This document shows positions 34,345 through 42,875 of a DNA stretch of 64,000 bases, one piece after another. Location: NCBI RefSeq assembly GCF_001905345.1, contig NZ_LFBV01000005.1, positions 62,001 to 126,000 of the forward strand, read 5' to 3'. The position numbers and the translations under genes are program-made. Source of the DNA: Streptomyces uncialis. Lineage in GTDB: Bacteria; Actinomycetota; Actinomycetes; Streptomycetales; Streptomycetaceae. Position 1 is the stretch's first letter. Every line of letters begins with the position of its first letter. The notes beneath the pieces are model-generated. The model saw only the letters and a list, made by a program, of their open reading frames with translations. It was not told the DNA's origin and made no database searches.

Positions 34345-34818
34345 CTACCGGACCGGTCCTCGCTCATCGACGAGCACCGTGGGCGGAGACAAGAACACGT
34401 CGGCTTCCACCGGGCCGTAAGCGATGTTGAAGGTGTCGAGCCAGTACGACCAGCCCCGCACCCCCGCCGCACTGCTGAAACGGTAGTTGAGCTGCCAGCG
34501 GACCCACTGTCCGGGAACGAGCCGTACGGCCGGGGGCCGCCGTGGCCGAGGAGGTAGGGCAAAGAGGGGCTGGACCCGGGGAAGGACTCGCAAGCGGCCC
34601 TCGTCCTCCCGGAGCCGGACGTCGACCTTCCGCAGGTCTTCCTGGCCGTCGAAGGGGTCGAAGCCGTCGCTCTCATCCATGCGGACCACATGCGCTACCG
34701 CGGGCGACGCAGGCGGGACGCGAAAGCCGACCGGGACGGCGTTCCTGCGAGCCGCGGCCTCACCTCCACGGGACCGCTTCGTCCAGGACGTCCGTATCCA
34801 TTGAACGGTGACCTCCAC
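34345..34818 (-). CDS. hypothetical protein in the decayed mobile region
   Basis: A 157-residue frame from the GTG at 34818, which has GGGGGAAG five bases upstream. The C-terminal half (WVRWQLNYRFSSAAGVRGWS, then YWLDTFNIAYGPVEADVFL) has the balanced composition of a real protein, with many aromatic residues. I recognise no domain. Upstream and downstream lie mobile-element remnants, so it may be cargo or a broken gene. Third-position GC is a little lower than in the core genes. Confidence 0.55.
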   Translation of the reverse strand: MEVTVQWIRTSWTKRSRGGEAAARRNAVPVGFRVPPASPAVAHVVRMDESDGFDPFDGQEDLRKVDVRLREDEGRLRVLPRVQPLFALPPRPRRPPAVRLVPGQWVRWQLNYRFSSAAGVRGWSYWLDTFNIAYGPVEADVFLSPPTVLVDERGPVR

Positions 34819-34896
34819 AACGCTTCCCCCCGTCACCTCGTCGAGAGCCTCAGCCTATGTCCGCACGGCCTGACAACACCCCAAAGGAAGATCAAC

Positions 34897-35076
34897 TTGT
34901 CGCTCCTCACCAACCAGGTCCGGACCTACGACCTGCTGCGGATGTTCGGCCGCGAAGGCCACCCGACCCCGCTCGGCGCCGCGTTCGCCGAGTACGGGCG
35001 GATCGACGAGGCCATGCACCTGCGCCCGCCGCGCGACCCGGACACCGCCGAGGACGCTGACGACGAGCAGCCGTGA
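34897..35076 (+). pseudogene. Tn3-family transposase C-terminal fragment
   Basis: The peptide LLTNQVRTYDLLRMFGREGH followed by PTPLGAAFAEYGRID and MHL is a hallmark segment near the C-terminus of actinobacterial Tn3-family transposases. Only about 40 codons remain. After MHL the frame diverges into RPPRDPDTAEDADDEQP and stops at 35076. All catalytic parts are missing, so this is a scar of a transposon. The flanks 34819-34896 and 35077-35122 show nothing else. Confidence 0.72.
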
Positions 35077-35122
35077 GGCGGCCTGCGGGTCAGCGAATGG
35101 CCGGGCGGCCAGGGACTCTTTT

Positions 35123-35140
35123 CTTGAGCGCACGATCCAG
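35123..35140. promoter_or_regulatory. candidate TetR operator upstream of tetR
   Basis: CTTGAGCGCACGATCCAG at 35123-35140 shares its right half (GCGCACGATCCAG, with one base different) with the better palindrome downstream of the gene at 35756. The paired sites on both sides of tetR suggest autoregulation. The distance to the tetR ATG is 18 bases. Confidence 0.55.
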
Positions 35141-35158
35141 ATAGGTTACGGTGAGGTC

Positions 35159-35737
35159 ATGGCAAGGACCCGGGAGTTCGACACGGAGGCGGCGGTGAGC
35201 CGTGCGATGGAGCTGTTCTGGACGCGCGGCTACGAGGCCACCTCGGTGCGCGACCTGACCGGACACCTGGGGATCGGGCAGGGGTCCTTGTATGCCGCGT
35301 TCGGCGACAAGGCCGGCCTGTACCGGGCGGCGCTGGAGCACTACCGCACCACCCTCGCGGCGGACGCCCTGCGCAGCCTGGAGGAGGGGGCGGACGCCCG
35401 GTCGGCGATCCGCACGATGCTGGTCGAGCGGGTCCGGATCGCCGTGGAGGACGACGGCCGGGGCTGCCTGGTGGTCAATGCCGCCTGCGAGCGCCTGCCG
35501 GAGGACGCGGCGACCCGGCGCACCGTGCGCGACACGCAGGACGCCGGCCGGGACGCGCTCGCCGAAGTGCTGCGGGTCGCGGCGGAGCGGGGTGAGATCG
35601 CGAAGCGGCACGACCCGTACAGCCTCGCCGCTTTCCTCGTCACCTTCCTCAACGGACTGCTGGTCTCCGCGAAGATCACGCCGGACGTCCGCGCCCTCGA
35701 ACCCCTTATGGAGGTCGCGCTGGCCGCCCTCGACTGA
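35159..35737 (+). CDS. TetR/AcrR-family transcriptional regulator
   Basis: A 192-residue repressor. The N-terminal helix-turn-helix spans residues 10-55 (AMELFWTRGYEATSVRDLTGHLGIGQGSLYAAFGDK), of the type that controls small hydrolase or reductase genes. The C-terminal ligand domain has two cysteines (GCLVVNAACE). GTGAGG precedes the ATG. Matching operator-like sites lie before the gene and just after it, in front of the next two genes, so it probably represses itself and the hydrolase locus. Confidence 0.93.
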   Translation: MARTREFDTEAAVSRAMELFWTRGYEATSVRDLTGHLGIGQGSLYAAFGDKAGLYRAALEHYRTTLAADALRSLEEGADARSAIRTMLVERVRIAVEDDGRGCLVVNAACERLPEDAATRRTVRDTQDAGRDALAEVLRVAAERGEIAKRHDPYSLAAFLVTFLNGLLVSAKITPDVRALEPLMEVALAALD

Positions 35738-35755
35738 GTTTTTCATGCCCGGAAT

Positions 35756-35773
35756 CTGTATCGCACGATCCAG
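35756..35773. promoter_or_regulatory. candidate TetR operator before the hydrolase genes
   Basis: CTGTATCGCACGATCCAG is an inverted repeat of the form CTG-N-ATCG-CA-CGAT-N-CAG (7 of 8 pairs per side symmetric). It lies between the tetR stop and the downstream pair of genes. A copy of its right half sits before tetR at 35128-35140. It is a good candidate for the operator of the neighbouring TetR protein. Confidence 0.68.
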
Positions 35774-35848
35774 AAAAGTGGCCGGTGCCCGCCCGGACAC
35801 GGGATCAGGCGACCTCGCCCCGCTTCGGTCGAAGACTTCGGAGGACCC

Positions 35849-36401
35849 ATGCCCCCCGCACCCGTCCCGAGTACGCCCGCTCTCGGCGGAACCCGACCCG
35901 GCCGTCGGTGAAGCCGCCACGTATGTCCCCGCGGTGCGGGACTACTACGCCGCACCCCGCACCCTCGTCGAGGACCTGCCGCCCGCCACCACCACATCCG
36001 GCCCGTTCTCCGCCCGTACCGTCACCGCGCCGGTCGCCGACGGGACCCGCACCGCCCGCATCGAGGTCACCCACGACGGCACCACCGCCCACGTCGACCT
36101 CGGCCAAGCCCTGCGCGGCCACCGCTTCGCCCAGCGTGAGGACCCCGCCGCAGGTGATGCGTCCGGCACCGCCGACGCCTGGTCCGCGCTGCGCGCGCCG
36201 GGACTGGTGTGTACGCGGAGCGGCGACGTCACCCTGGACGCCACCGGTCAGGACGACCTCGTCGTACTGGCCCTGCTCGGCCGGCTCTACCCGGAGAACG
36301 TCGCCCTGCGCCCCGCCGGCCGTTCCGCTGCCCGGACAACCGCGGACGGCACCGGACCGAGCCGCCTGGTGACCCTCGTCGACCCCGCGCAAGTCCACTG
36401 A
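35849..36401 (+). CDS. uncharacterised protein with apparent frameshift near its start
   Basis: A coding frame of about 180 codons ends at 36401 (VRDYYAAPRTLVEDLPPATT, then ARIEVTHDGTTAHVDLGQAL and DLVVLALLGRLYPENVAL). I do not recognise it. The best start signal, GGAGGACCC-ATG at 35849, is out of frame with it: that ATG reaches a TGA after 20 codons. Removing one base from the C6 run just after the ATG (35852-35857) would join them. So this is either a recent frameshift, a sequencing error, or a gene with a poorer internal start (GTG near 35933). It sits between the TetR gene and a hydrolase. Confidence 0.55.
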
Positions 36402-36439
36402 CACCCGCATCGCGACGTACACCGAGAAGGTGGAAAAAC

Positions 36440-37321
36440 ATGATGTTCGACCATGACGGAACGCCTGTCCGCACGGGCCGAGCCGCCGTGAACGGAACGA
36501 GTCTGCACTACCGCACAGCCGGGTCCGGCCCCGCGGTGGTGCTCCTGCACGGCGTGCCCAAGACCGGCTACCACTGGCGCCACCTCGTCCCGAAGCTGAC
36601 GCCCCACTGCACCGTCGTCGTCCCGGACCTTCGCGGTCTCGGCGACTCCGCCCGCCCGTCGGACGGCTACGACTCCGCGACGATGAGCGACGACATCGCA
36701 GAGCTGATGAACCACCTCGGACACGGGACATACGCCGTCGCGGGCGAGGACTGGGGAGCGGTGATCGGCTACCAACTCGCCGCCCGCCACCGCGACCACG
36801 TCACCGCTCTCGTGTTCGCCGAGGCCCTGTTCCCCGGATTCGGCTTCGAGGACCACACAGCCCTCACCCCCGAGAACATCTCCAGCGGCATGCACCTGTG
36901 GCACCTGGGCTTCTACTTCCAGCCGGACATACCCGAGATGCTGATCGCCGGACACGAGCGCGAGCTGATCACCTACATGATCAAGTACGAGCGCAGCCGG
37001 CCGGACAGCGCCACCCCCGACGCGGTCGACGAATACGTGCGCTGCTACTCCATGCCTGGCGGGATCCGCGCGATGCTCTCCATCTACCGGGCCATGCTCG
37101 TCGACGCCGAACAGAACCGGCGGACCGCACAGAAGAAACTGGACATCCCGGTGCTGGCCCTCGGCGGATCCGCGTTCATCGGTGACCGCAACGAGTCCCA
37201 GATGCGGCTCATGGCCCACGACGTCACCGGACACACCTTCGACGCCGGCCACGACCTCGCGGAGGAGGTACCCGACGAGATGGCCGACGTCCTCCTGCCG
37301 TTCCTGGCCACGCACCAGTAA
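36440..37321 (+). CDS. alpha/beta hydrolase (epoxide hydrolase / dehalogenase-like)
   Basis: A 293-residue cytoplasmic alpha/beta hydrolase. The oxyanion loop is LLHGVPKTGYHW, the nucleophile elbow GEDWGAVIGY (Asp as nucleophile, as in epoxide hydrolases and haloalkane dehalogenases), and the catalytic His region is FDAGHDLAEEVPD. The substrate is unknown. The ATG at 36440 (or 36443) follows GAGAAGGTGG. It is in the unit apparently controlled by the TetR protein at 35159. Confidence 0.92.
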   Translation: MMFDHDGTPVRTGRAAVNGTSLHYRTAGSGPAVVLLHGVPKTGYHWRHLVPKLTPHCTVVVPDLRGLGDSARPSDGYDSATMSDDIAELMNHLGHGTYAVAGEDWGAVIGYQLAARHRDHVTALVFAEALFPGFGFEDHTALTPENISSGMHLWHLGFYFQPDIPEMLIAGHERELITYMIKYERSRPDSATPDAVDEYVRCYSMPGGIRAMLSIYRAMLVDAEQNRRTAQKKLDIPVLALGGSAFIGDRNESQMRLMAHDVTGHTFDAGHDLAEEVPDEMADVLLPFLATHQ

Positions 37322-37558
37322 CCGCACCCGGCCGCCGAGGTCGGCGATCCGAAGCGGCCCGGCAGGAAGCCCCGGAGCCCGAGCGAAGGCGGCCTGCGGG
37401 GAACTGCGCACCCACGGACGGCCTGTGCGGGGACAAGTACGTCCAGCCGGGGGACCTCGGAAGCGCGAGCGAAGGCGACCTGGGGGTCCATTTGAGCGGA
37501 TTCGCGACTTGTCGTGCGGGTGAGGGAACGGCGGTGCGGGGTCGTTCGTTACCCCGGC
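37322..37558. repeat. intergenic region with single copies of the core repeat family
   Basis: Contains one truncated core (GCGGGGAACTGCGC at 37396-37409) and, at 37459-37485, GGAAGCGCGAGCGAAGGCGACC. The latter is nearly the complement of the CTTCGCTTGCGC phrase in the MFS-end repeat at 33275. TACGTCCAG at 37438 also recurs in the 33.7-33.9 kb cluster. The rest is intergenic space before the TerD gene. Confidence 0.8.
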
Positions 37559-38770
37559 ATGACAGCTATGACCCCCGGCTCGAACATCCCTCTCACCGCC
37601 GCGCGAGTGGCGGTCGACGTCGCCGCTCCGGTGCGGCTCGACGTTTCGGGCCTGCTGCTCACCGCCGACGGCAAGGTGCGCTCCGACGACGACTTCATCT
37701 TCTACAACCAGCCCGCGGGCCCGGGTGTGGCCTACCGCTCGGGCAACGGCACGGCGCCCGACGCGATCACGGTGGACACCTCGGCCGTCCCCGCGGGCAT
37801 CGAGAAGATCGTCGTGACGGCCAGCCCGGACGCGGCGGGGCAGACCTTCCAGGGCATCGAGCCCACGGCCACGATCCGCAACGCCGACGACGGCTCCGTC
37901 CTGGCCACCTTCACCCCGCCGCAGCTCAGCGGGGAGACCGCGCTGGTGATCGTCGAGGTCTATCTGCGCAACGGCGTGTGGAAGGCCCGCGCGGTGGGCC
38001 AGGGCTACACGAACGGCCTCGCGGGCATCGCGACGGACTTCGGCGTGAGCGTGGAGGAACCGGCTCCGGCCGCCCCGGCCGCCGCCCCGGTCGCCGCGGC
38101 GCCGCCGCCCCCGGCCCCGGCCGCCCAGCAGCAGGCCCCGCCGCCCGCCGCGGCCCCGGCCGCCCCGCCCGCGGCGCCGCCGCTCGGCGCGGGCAAGATC
38201 AACCTCGACAAGGGCCGCGTCAGCCTTCAGAAGAACCAGACGGTGTCGCTGGTCAAGGGCGGCCGTCCGATGCTGTCCCAGGTGCGGATGGGCCTCGGCT
38301 GGGAGCCCGCGTACCGCGGCGCGGACATCGACCTCGACGCCTCGGTGATCGCGTACGGCCCGAAGCGCAACCACCTCGACAGCTGCTACTTCGGCAAGCT
38401 CTCGATCCTGAACGGCTCCATCAAGCACTCCGGCGACAACCTCACGGGTGAGGGCGCGGGGGACGACGAGGTCATCATGGTCGACCTCGGCCGGCTCCCC
38501 CAGGAGGCGACGGGCCTGGTCTTCACGGTGAACTCCTTCTCGGGCCAGAAGTTCACCGATGTCGCCAAGGCGTACTGCCGGCTGCTCGACGGGGCGACGG
38601 GCGAGGAGCTGGTCCGCTTCGACCTGACGAACGCCGAGGCGCAGACGGGCGTCATCATGTGCAAGCTCATCCGGCAGTTCAGCGGCGAGTGGGAGATGAC
38701 GGCCCTGGGCGACTTCGTCAAGTCCCGCACGGTGCGCGGCATGGTGAAGCCGAGCGCGCAGGCGCTGTAA
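37559..38770 (+). CDS. TerD-family protein with two TerD-type domains
   Basis: A 403-residue TerD-family protein; these bind calcium and belong to tellurite/stress response loci with unclear biochemical roles. The N-terminal domain (residues about 10-165) has SDDDFIFYNQPAG; a Pro/Ala/Gln linker spans about 170-215; a second, variant TerD domain follows (MGLGWEPAYRGADIDLDASV, then GDDEVIMVDLGRLP). The ATG at 37559 (or 37568) has no clear ribosome binding site. It is convergent with the GntR gene; two hairpins lie between. Confidence 0.93.
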   Translation: MTAMTPGSNIPLTAARVAVDVAAPVRLDVSGLLLTADGKVRSDDDFIFYNQPAGPGVAYRSGNGTAPDAITVDTSAVPAGIEKIVVTASPDAAGQTFQGIEPTATIRNADDGSVLATFTPPQLSGETALVIVEVYLRNGVWKARAVGQGYTNGLAGIATDFGVSVEEPAPAAPAAAPVAAAPPPPAPAAQQQAPPPAAAPAAPPAAPPLGAGKINLDKGRVSLQKNQTVSLVKGGRPMLSQVRMGLGWEPAYRGADIDLDASVIAYGPKRNHLDSCYFGKLSILNGSIKHSGDNLTGEGAGDDEVIMVDLGRLPQEATGLVFTVNSFSGQKFTDVAKAYCRLLDGATGEELVRFDLTNAEAQTGVIMCKLIRQFSGEWEMTALGDFVKSRTVRGMVKPSAQAL

Positions 38771-38778
38771 CACCCTTC

Positions 38779-38832
38779 GGGTGGGGTACCCGGCATCCGG
38801 GGCCCCACCCGCCGTCGGCCGTACGGCCGACG
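38779..38832. terminator. double hairpin between convergent terD and gntR genes
   Basis: A first stem-loop spans 38779-38810 (GGGTGGGG pairing with CCCCACCC, with an inner CCCGG/CCGGG). It is followed at 38813-38832 by the perfect palindrome CGTCGGCCGTACGGCCGACG. Both sit in the gap between opposing stop codons. Confidence 0.75.
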
Positions 38833-38891
38833 AGCAGCATGGTTCGAAACGGGAAAGGCGCCCGGCCTTCGGCGGGGCTGGGCGAAGGCGG

Positions 38892-39881
38892 CTATCGTCC
38901 CGTACGACGCGGGGAGCCCGGGCCGGTCAGGGCGTCCACCGGGCCCGGCCCGTCCGCGTCGCAGTCGTCCGCCAACTGCTCCAGGCCACGCCAGATCTCG
39001 GTGGTCACCGTGCATGCGGCCGTGAGGTCACGGGCCGCGCACGCGGCGATCAGACGGTCGTGCAGTCCGGCGGACCGGCAGGTCACCGGATCACCGAAGC
39101 GGTCGCGTTCCAGTCGGCGGATCAGCGGGGTGTAGCGGCGGATCGTGGCCGCCGCCGCGCGGTTGTCCGCGACCCGGACGAGGGTGTGGTGCAGTTCGTC
39201 GTCGGCGTGCAGCGCGGCATCGATGTCCCCCTCCGACACGAACCGCAGGAAGCGGGCGTCCGCCTCGCGCATCGCCTGGAGGTCGGTGTCCGTGAGGCGC
39301 GGTACGGCTGCCCGGACGGCCACCTCGTGCATGGCCCGGACCACGGCCGCCGCGTCACGGACATCGGCGGCGACGAGTTCGGTCACCCGTGTGTAGCTCT
39401 GCGGTTTCGACTCCAGCAGACCCTCGTCGGTGAGCCGGGAGAACGCCTCGCGCACCGGTGCGCGGGAGAGGCCGAGCAGTTCGGCGAGCTCGGTGTCCCG
39501 GACGACCGAGCCGGGCGGGATGTCCCCGCCCACGATGGCGTCCCGGATCGACTCGTACGCCTGGTCGCGGAGCAGGGTCCGCCGGACCCGGCGCACCCCG
39601 CCGACACCGATCCCCGCGAAGGCCCCGCTGTCACCCGCCGCCCCGACGGTCCCCGAAGTCCCCGAAGTCCCCGAATGTCGCAAGTCGCCGGTGCCGGTGC
39701 CGGTTCCCCATGCAAGCGGAACCGCTCGGTCCCCGGCACCGGCCGGGTCGAGCGGGAGAAGCTGGAGGGTCGGAGCGGGCGGGCTCTTCGGCGCGTCGAC
39801 GCGGGCCGTCCGGCCAGGTGCCCCGGCGGTGCCGGTACGCCCCGGCCCGCCCGGCCCTCCGGAACCGCTCGCGTTCCGCAT
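38892..39881 (-). CDS. GntR-family (FadR/VanR-type) transcriptional regulator
   Basis: A 329-residue regulator. Residues about 95-165 form the GntR winged helix (LRDQAYESIRDAIVGGDIPPGSVVRDTELAELLGLSRAPVREAFSRL in order), and the rest is an all-helical FCD ligand domain with His residues likely to bind a metal (ADDELHHTLV). A Gly/Thr-rich, poorly conserved N-terminal extension of about 90 residues precedes it. The ATG at 39881 has GAGAGG upstream; the in-frame ATG at 39923 is an alternative. An AT-rich palindromic patch (AGATATCT at about 39936) upstream may be its operator. Confidence 0.88.
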   Translation of the reverse strand: MRNASGSGGPGGPGRTGTAGAPGRTARVDAPKSPPAPTLQLLPLDPAGAGDRAVPLAWGTGTGTGDLRHSGTSGTSGTVGAAGDSGAFAGIGVGGVRRVRRTLLRDQAYESIRDAIVGGDIPPGSVVRDTELAELLGLSRAPVREAFSRLTDEGLLESKPQSYTRVTELVAADVRDAAAVVRAMHEVAVRAAVPRLTDTDLQAMREADARFLRFVSEGDIDAALHADDELHHTLVRVADNRAAAATIRRYTPLIRRLERDRFGDPVTCRSAGLHDRLIAACAARDLTAACTVTTEIWRGLEQLADDCDADGPGPVDALTGPGSPRRTGR

Positions 39882-40094
39882 CCGTACGCCTCTCGTTCCG
39901 TCGGCACCGTGTACGCCGCCCATACGGTGAAATGTTAGATATCTCGATCCTGCGTGGACAAGTCCCGGGGAGGATTTCGGCCGGATGCAACCCCGTTGTG
40001 TCCCATGTGCGTCGCTGTGATCGTCCGGGCGTCGGTGTTCACCGGACGGGAGGACGGCGTACGGGCGTAGCGTCGTTACGGAGGAGGGACGTTG

Positions 40095-42770
40095 ATGGTG
40101 CGGGGCACGGAAGAGATGCCGGAGCGCGCGGACGGCGGTTCCGCCTTCGGGTACGGGAGCGGTCCCGGTGGCGCCGAGCCCGGCGGGCGGCTCGGGGAGT
40201 ACCTTCTGGTGGCGCCGCTCGGGGCGGGCGGGATGAGCCGGGTGTTCCTGGCACGTTCCGCTTCGGGGCGGCTCGTCGCCGTCAAGGTGGTGCACCCGCA
40301 CCTGGCGGCGGACCCCCGATTCAGGGAACGGTTCCGGCGGGAGACGGCAGCGGCACGAGCCATCCGCGGACCTTTCACCGCGGCCGTCCTGGGTGCCGAT
40401 CCCGAGGCCGGACACCCGTGGCTGGCCGTCGAGTTCTGTGCCGGTCCCGCGCTTTCGGAGGCGCTGGCCGCGCTCGGTCCGCTGGACTCCGGGAACCTCG
40501 CCGCGCTCGGCGCGGCACTCGCGGAGGCGGTGGCGGCCGTCCATACGGCGGGACTGGTGCACCGCGATCTGAAACCGTCCAATGTCGTGGTGACGGCCGA
40601 CGGGCCGAAGGTCATCGACTTCGGGATAGCCCGCGCCACGGGCGGCGACCCCGGCGGGGACGCCGGGCGCGGCGACGGAACGGCCTCGGACGACGAGGAG
40701 ACGCTGACCGGCACCGGGGAGATCATCGGCTCCCCCGGCTTCATGGCCCCCGAGCAGATCACCCGGGACGGGGAGACCGGCCCGGCCGCCGATGTCTTCG
40801 CCCTCGGCGCGCTCCTCGCGCTCAGCGCGACCGGCCGCAACCCCCATGGTTCCGGCACCGCGCCCCAGATCCTCTACCGCACCGTCCATGAGGCACCCGA
40901 TCTGATCGGGGTCCCTGACGGCGGCTGGGACGATCTCCTCGGCCGCTGTCTGGCCAAGGAGCCCGCGGACCGTCCCACCGTCCCGGAGTTGCTGGCCTGG
41001 TGCGCGCCGAGAGCCTCGGCGCCCTGGTGGGAGGCGCCCACGGTCACCGAGCTGATCGGCCACCACGACCTCGCGGCGGCCCGCGCGGTCACCGCGTACA
41101 CCGAGTGGGCCGCGTCCGGGAGCGCGGCTCCCGCCACCCCCGACGCCCAGCACACGGCTCCCGCCACCCCCACACCCGCTGACCCAAGGCTCGCCGGTCC
41201 AAGGCTCGCAGGTCCAACGCCTGGTGGCGCATCACCTTCCGGCCCCGCACCTGTTGGTCAAGCCCCCGCCGGGCCACCACCTGACGGCACAGCACCTGAC
41301 GGCCGGGTCCCCACCGGCCCACCGCCTCCCGCCCCTGACACCGCCATCGTCACCGCTGTTGGCACCGCCACCGCCGACACCGGCCCCAGTGCCCCTGCCG
41401 ACACCACCGTCACCGCCGCCCCCACCGGGGACCCCCCGCGCGGTGCTCTTGAGCAGCCCCCGCGTGGCCTGTTGGCCCGTCGCCGGTTTCTCTCCTGGGG
41501 GGCGGCCGGGCTGGCCGCGGCCTCGGCCGCCGCCACCGCGACGGCGCTCGCCCTCAGCGACGACAACGCGTCCGGGGACACCGTGGGGGCGGGGAAGCCG
41601 CGGCGGACGCCGTCCGCGCGGACCCTGCCCCGGGGCGTCGTCCGCTGGAGCCGTGAGATCGCCGCACCCGCCACGTCCACCGTCGCCCTCCACCGCGACG
41701 GACCCGCGCTCCTCGCCCACACGGACACCACCCTCCACCGGCTCGACGCCCGGACGGGCACCACCTCGTGGACGTACCCGGAGGTGAACTCCGTCCATCC
41801 GGACGGCAGGACGGTGCACGCCCTGCGCCACACCATGTGGGACACGGCGATCATCGCCCTCGACTCGGCGGCCGGTACGGTCCGCTGGGAGACCCCGGGC
41901 CTCGCGGGATTTCCGGGCCGTCCGGGTCCGCTGACCGACGCGTGGACACCGGACGGCACCCGTACGCTGCTCGTCCGCTCCGCCGACCGGCTCTGCCTCG
42001 TCACCACCTGGCCGTACGGCACCCGATGGGAGAAACGTTCCTCGGCGGGGAAGCCGTGGCGCGTGTACGCCTATGGCCGGGCACGGGGCGAACCGCTCTG
42101 GTTCCATCAGGGCACCGCCGCCGAGGCCATCGGCGCGGAGCTGGCGGACGGTGTCCTGGCCCTCGCGGTCGACGGATCCGGCGACCGGCGGCGCGCCGCC
42201 CCCACCGGTCCGCTGTTCCTGCTGCGCGAGCGGGACGGCGACGTACTGGAGGAGATCGCGGGCGGCTCCGCCCGGCCCGGGGTACGCCCCGGGGCCAGGG
42301 GCGTCGTCCATCAGGCGGTGTACGACAGGGTCGAGGCCGTCGACCGGGCCAGCGGCGGCGTCCGCTGGTCGCGGCAGCCGGAGGAAGGCGAGCCGGTCGG
42401 GATCACCGGCGTGGTGGTCGGCGGTCTCGTCCACTTCGGCACGGACGGCGGCGGGCTCGGCGCGCTCGACGTGGACGGCGGCGCCGTCCGCTGGCGCCGC
42501 CATGACGTGGCGCCGCTCGCCGAGGACAGCAACGTACCGCTGGTGGCCGACGGTCTGGTGTACGCGGCGGGCCCCGATCCGGCGGTCGGGGCGACACCGG
42601 GCGGCGGCCGTCCCGGCTGGGGTGTGCACGCGTTGGACGCGGCGACGGGCGACACCGTGTGGGCCGCGCCCGTGGAACGGTTCGACACGGTCCGCGCGGC
42701 GGCGGGGGACGGAGTGGTCCATGTATGGGCCACCGGAACCGTCCACACCCTCGGCGGGCCGGACGACTGA
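40095..42770 (+). CDS. receptor-like Ser/Thr protein kinase with PQQ-like propeller (1)
   Basis: An 891-residue Hanks-type kinase. The glycine loop is LGAGGMSRV, the ATP lysine Lys64 (VAVKVV), the catalytic loop HRDLKPSN (Asp157) and DFG Asp174. A long Pro/Ala linker follows (residues about 340-455), then a single basic-flanked hydrophobic segment (RRRFLSWGAAGLAAASAAAT, about 456-485) that looks like a membrane or Tat-type anchor. The last 380 residues are PQQ-like beta-propeller repeats, likely outside the cell. The ATG at 40095 follows GGAGGAGGG. The paralogue follows directly. Confidence 0.93.
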   Translation: MVRGTEEMPERADGGSAFGYGSGPGGAEPGGRLGEYLLVAPLGAGGMSRVFLARSASGRLVAVKVVHPHLAADPRFRERFRRETAAARAIRGPFTAAVLGADPEAGHPWLAVEFCAGPALSEALAALGPLDSGNLAALGAALAEAVAAVHTAGLVHRDLKPSNVVVTADGPKVIDFGIARATGGDPGGDAGRGDGTASDDEETLTGTGEIIGSPGFMAPEQITRDGETGPAADVFALGALLALSATGRNPHGSGTAPQILYRTVHEAPDLIGVPDGGWDDLLGRCLAKEPADRPTVPELLAWCAPRASAPWWEAPTVTELIGHHDLAAARAVTAYTEWAASGSAAPATPDAQHTAPATPTPADPRLAGPRLAGPTPGGASPSGPAPVGQAPAGPPPDGTAPDGRVPTGPPPPAPDTAIVTAVGTATADTGPSAPADTTVTAAPTGDPPRGALEQPPRGLLARRRFLSWGAAGLAAASAAATATALALSDDNASGDTVGAGKPRRTPSARTLPRGVVRWSREIAAPATSTVALHRDGPALLAHTDTTLHRLDARTGTTSWTYPEVNSVHPDGRTVHALRHTMWDTAIIALDSAAGTVRWETPGLAGFPGRPGPLTDAWTPDGTRTLLVRSADRLCLVTTWPYGTRWEKRSSAGKPWRVYAYGRARGEPLWFHQGTAAEAIGAELADGVLALAVDGSGDRRRAAPTGPLFLLRERDGDVLEEIAGGSARPGVRPGARGVVHQAVYDRVEAVDRASGGVRWSRQPEEGEPVGITGVVVGGLVHFGTDGGGLGALDVDGGAVRWRRHDVAPLAEDSNVPLVADGLVYAAGPDPAVGATPGGGRPGWGVHALDAATGDTVWAAPVERFDTVRAAAGDGVVHVWATGTVHTLGGPDD

Positions 42771-42875
42771 TGACGTACGGGTCGGAGGACCCATGGCCAA
42801 CGGTCGGGCGGGACGACGCCCCGCCCGATCCGCTGACGGCGAGAGGGGAACGCCCGTGACGGGCCGGGTACGGCG

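Noticed and set aside
34857..35060. 67-codon plus-strand frame overlapping the Tn3 fragment
   Set aside because: It is the shifted frame of the transposase remnant, Arg/Pro-rich and without similarity I can see.
39882..41153. N-terminal extension of the GntR frame on the minus strand
   Set aside because: It runs opposite to the kinase gene at 40095 and has no recognisable protein; the GntR ATG at 39881 has its own ribosome site.
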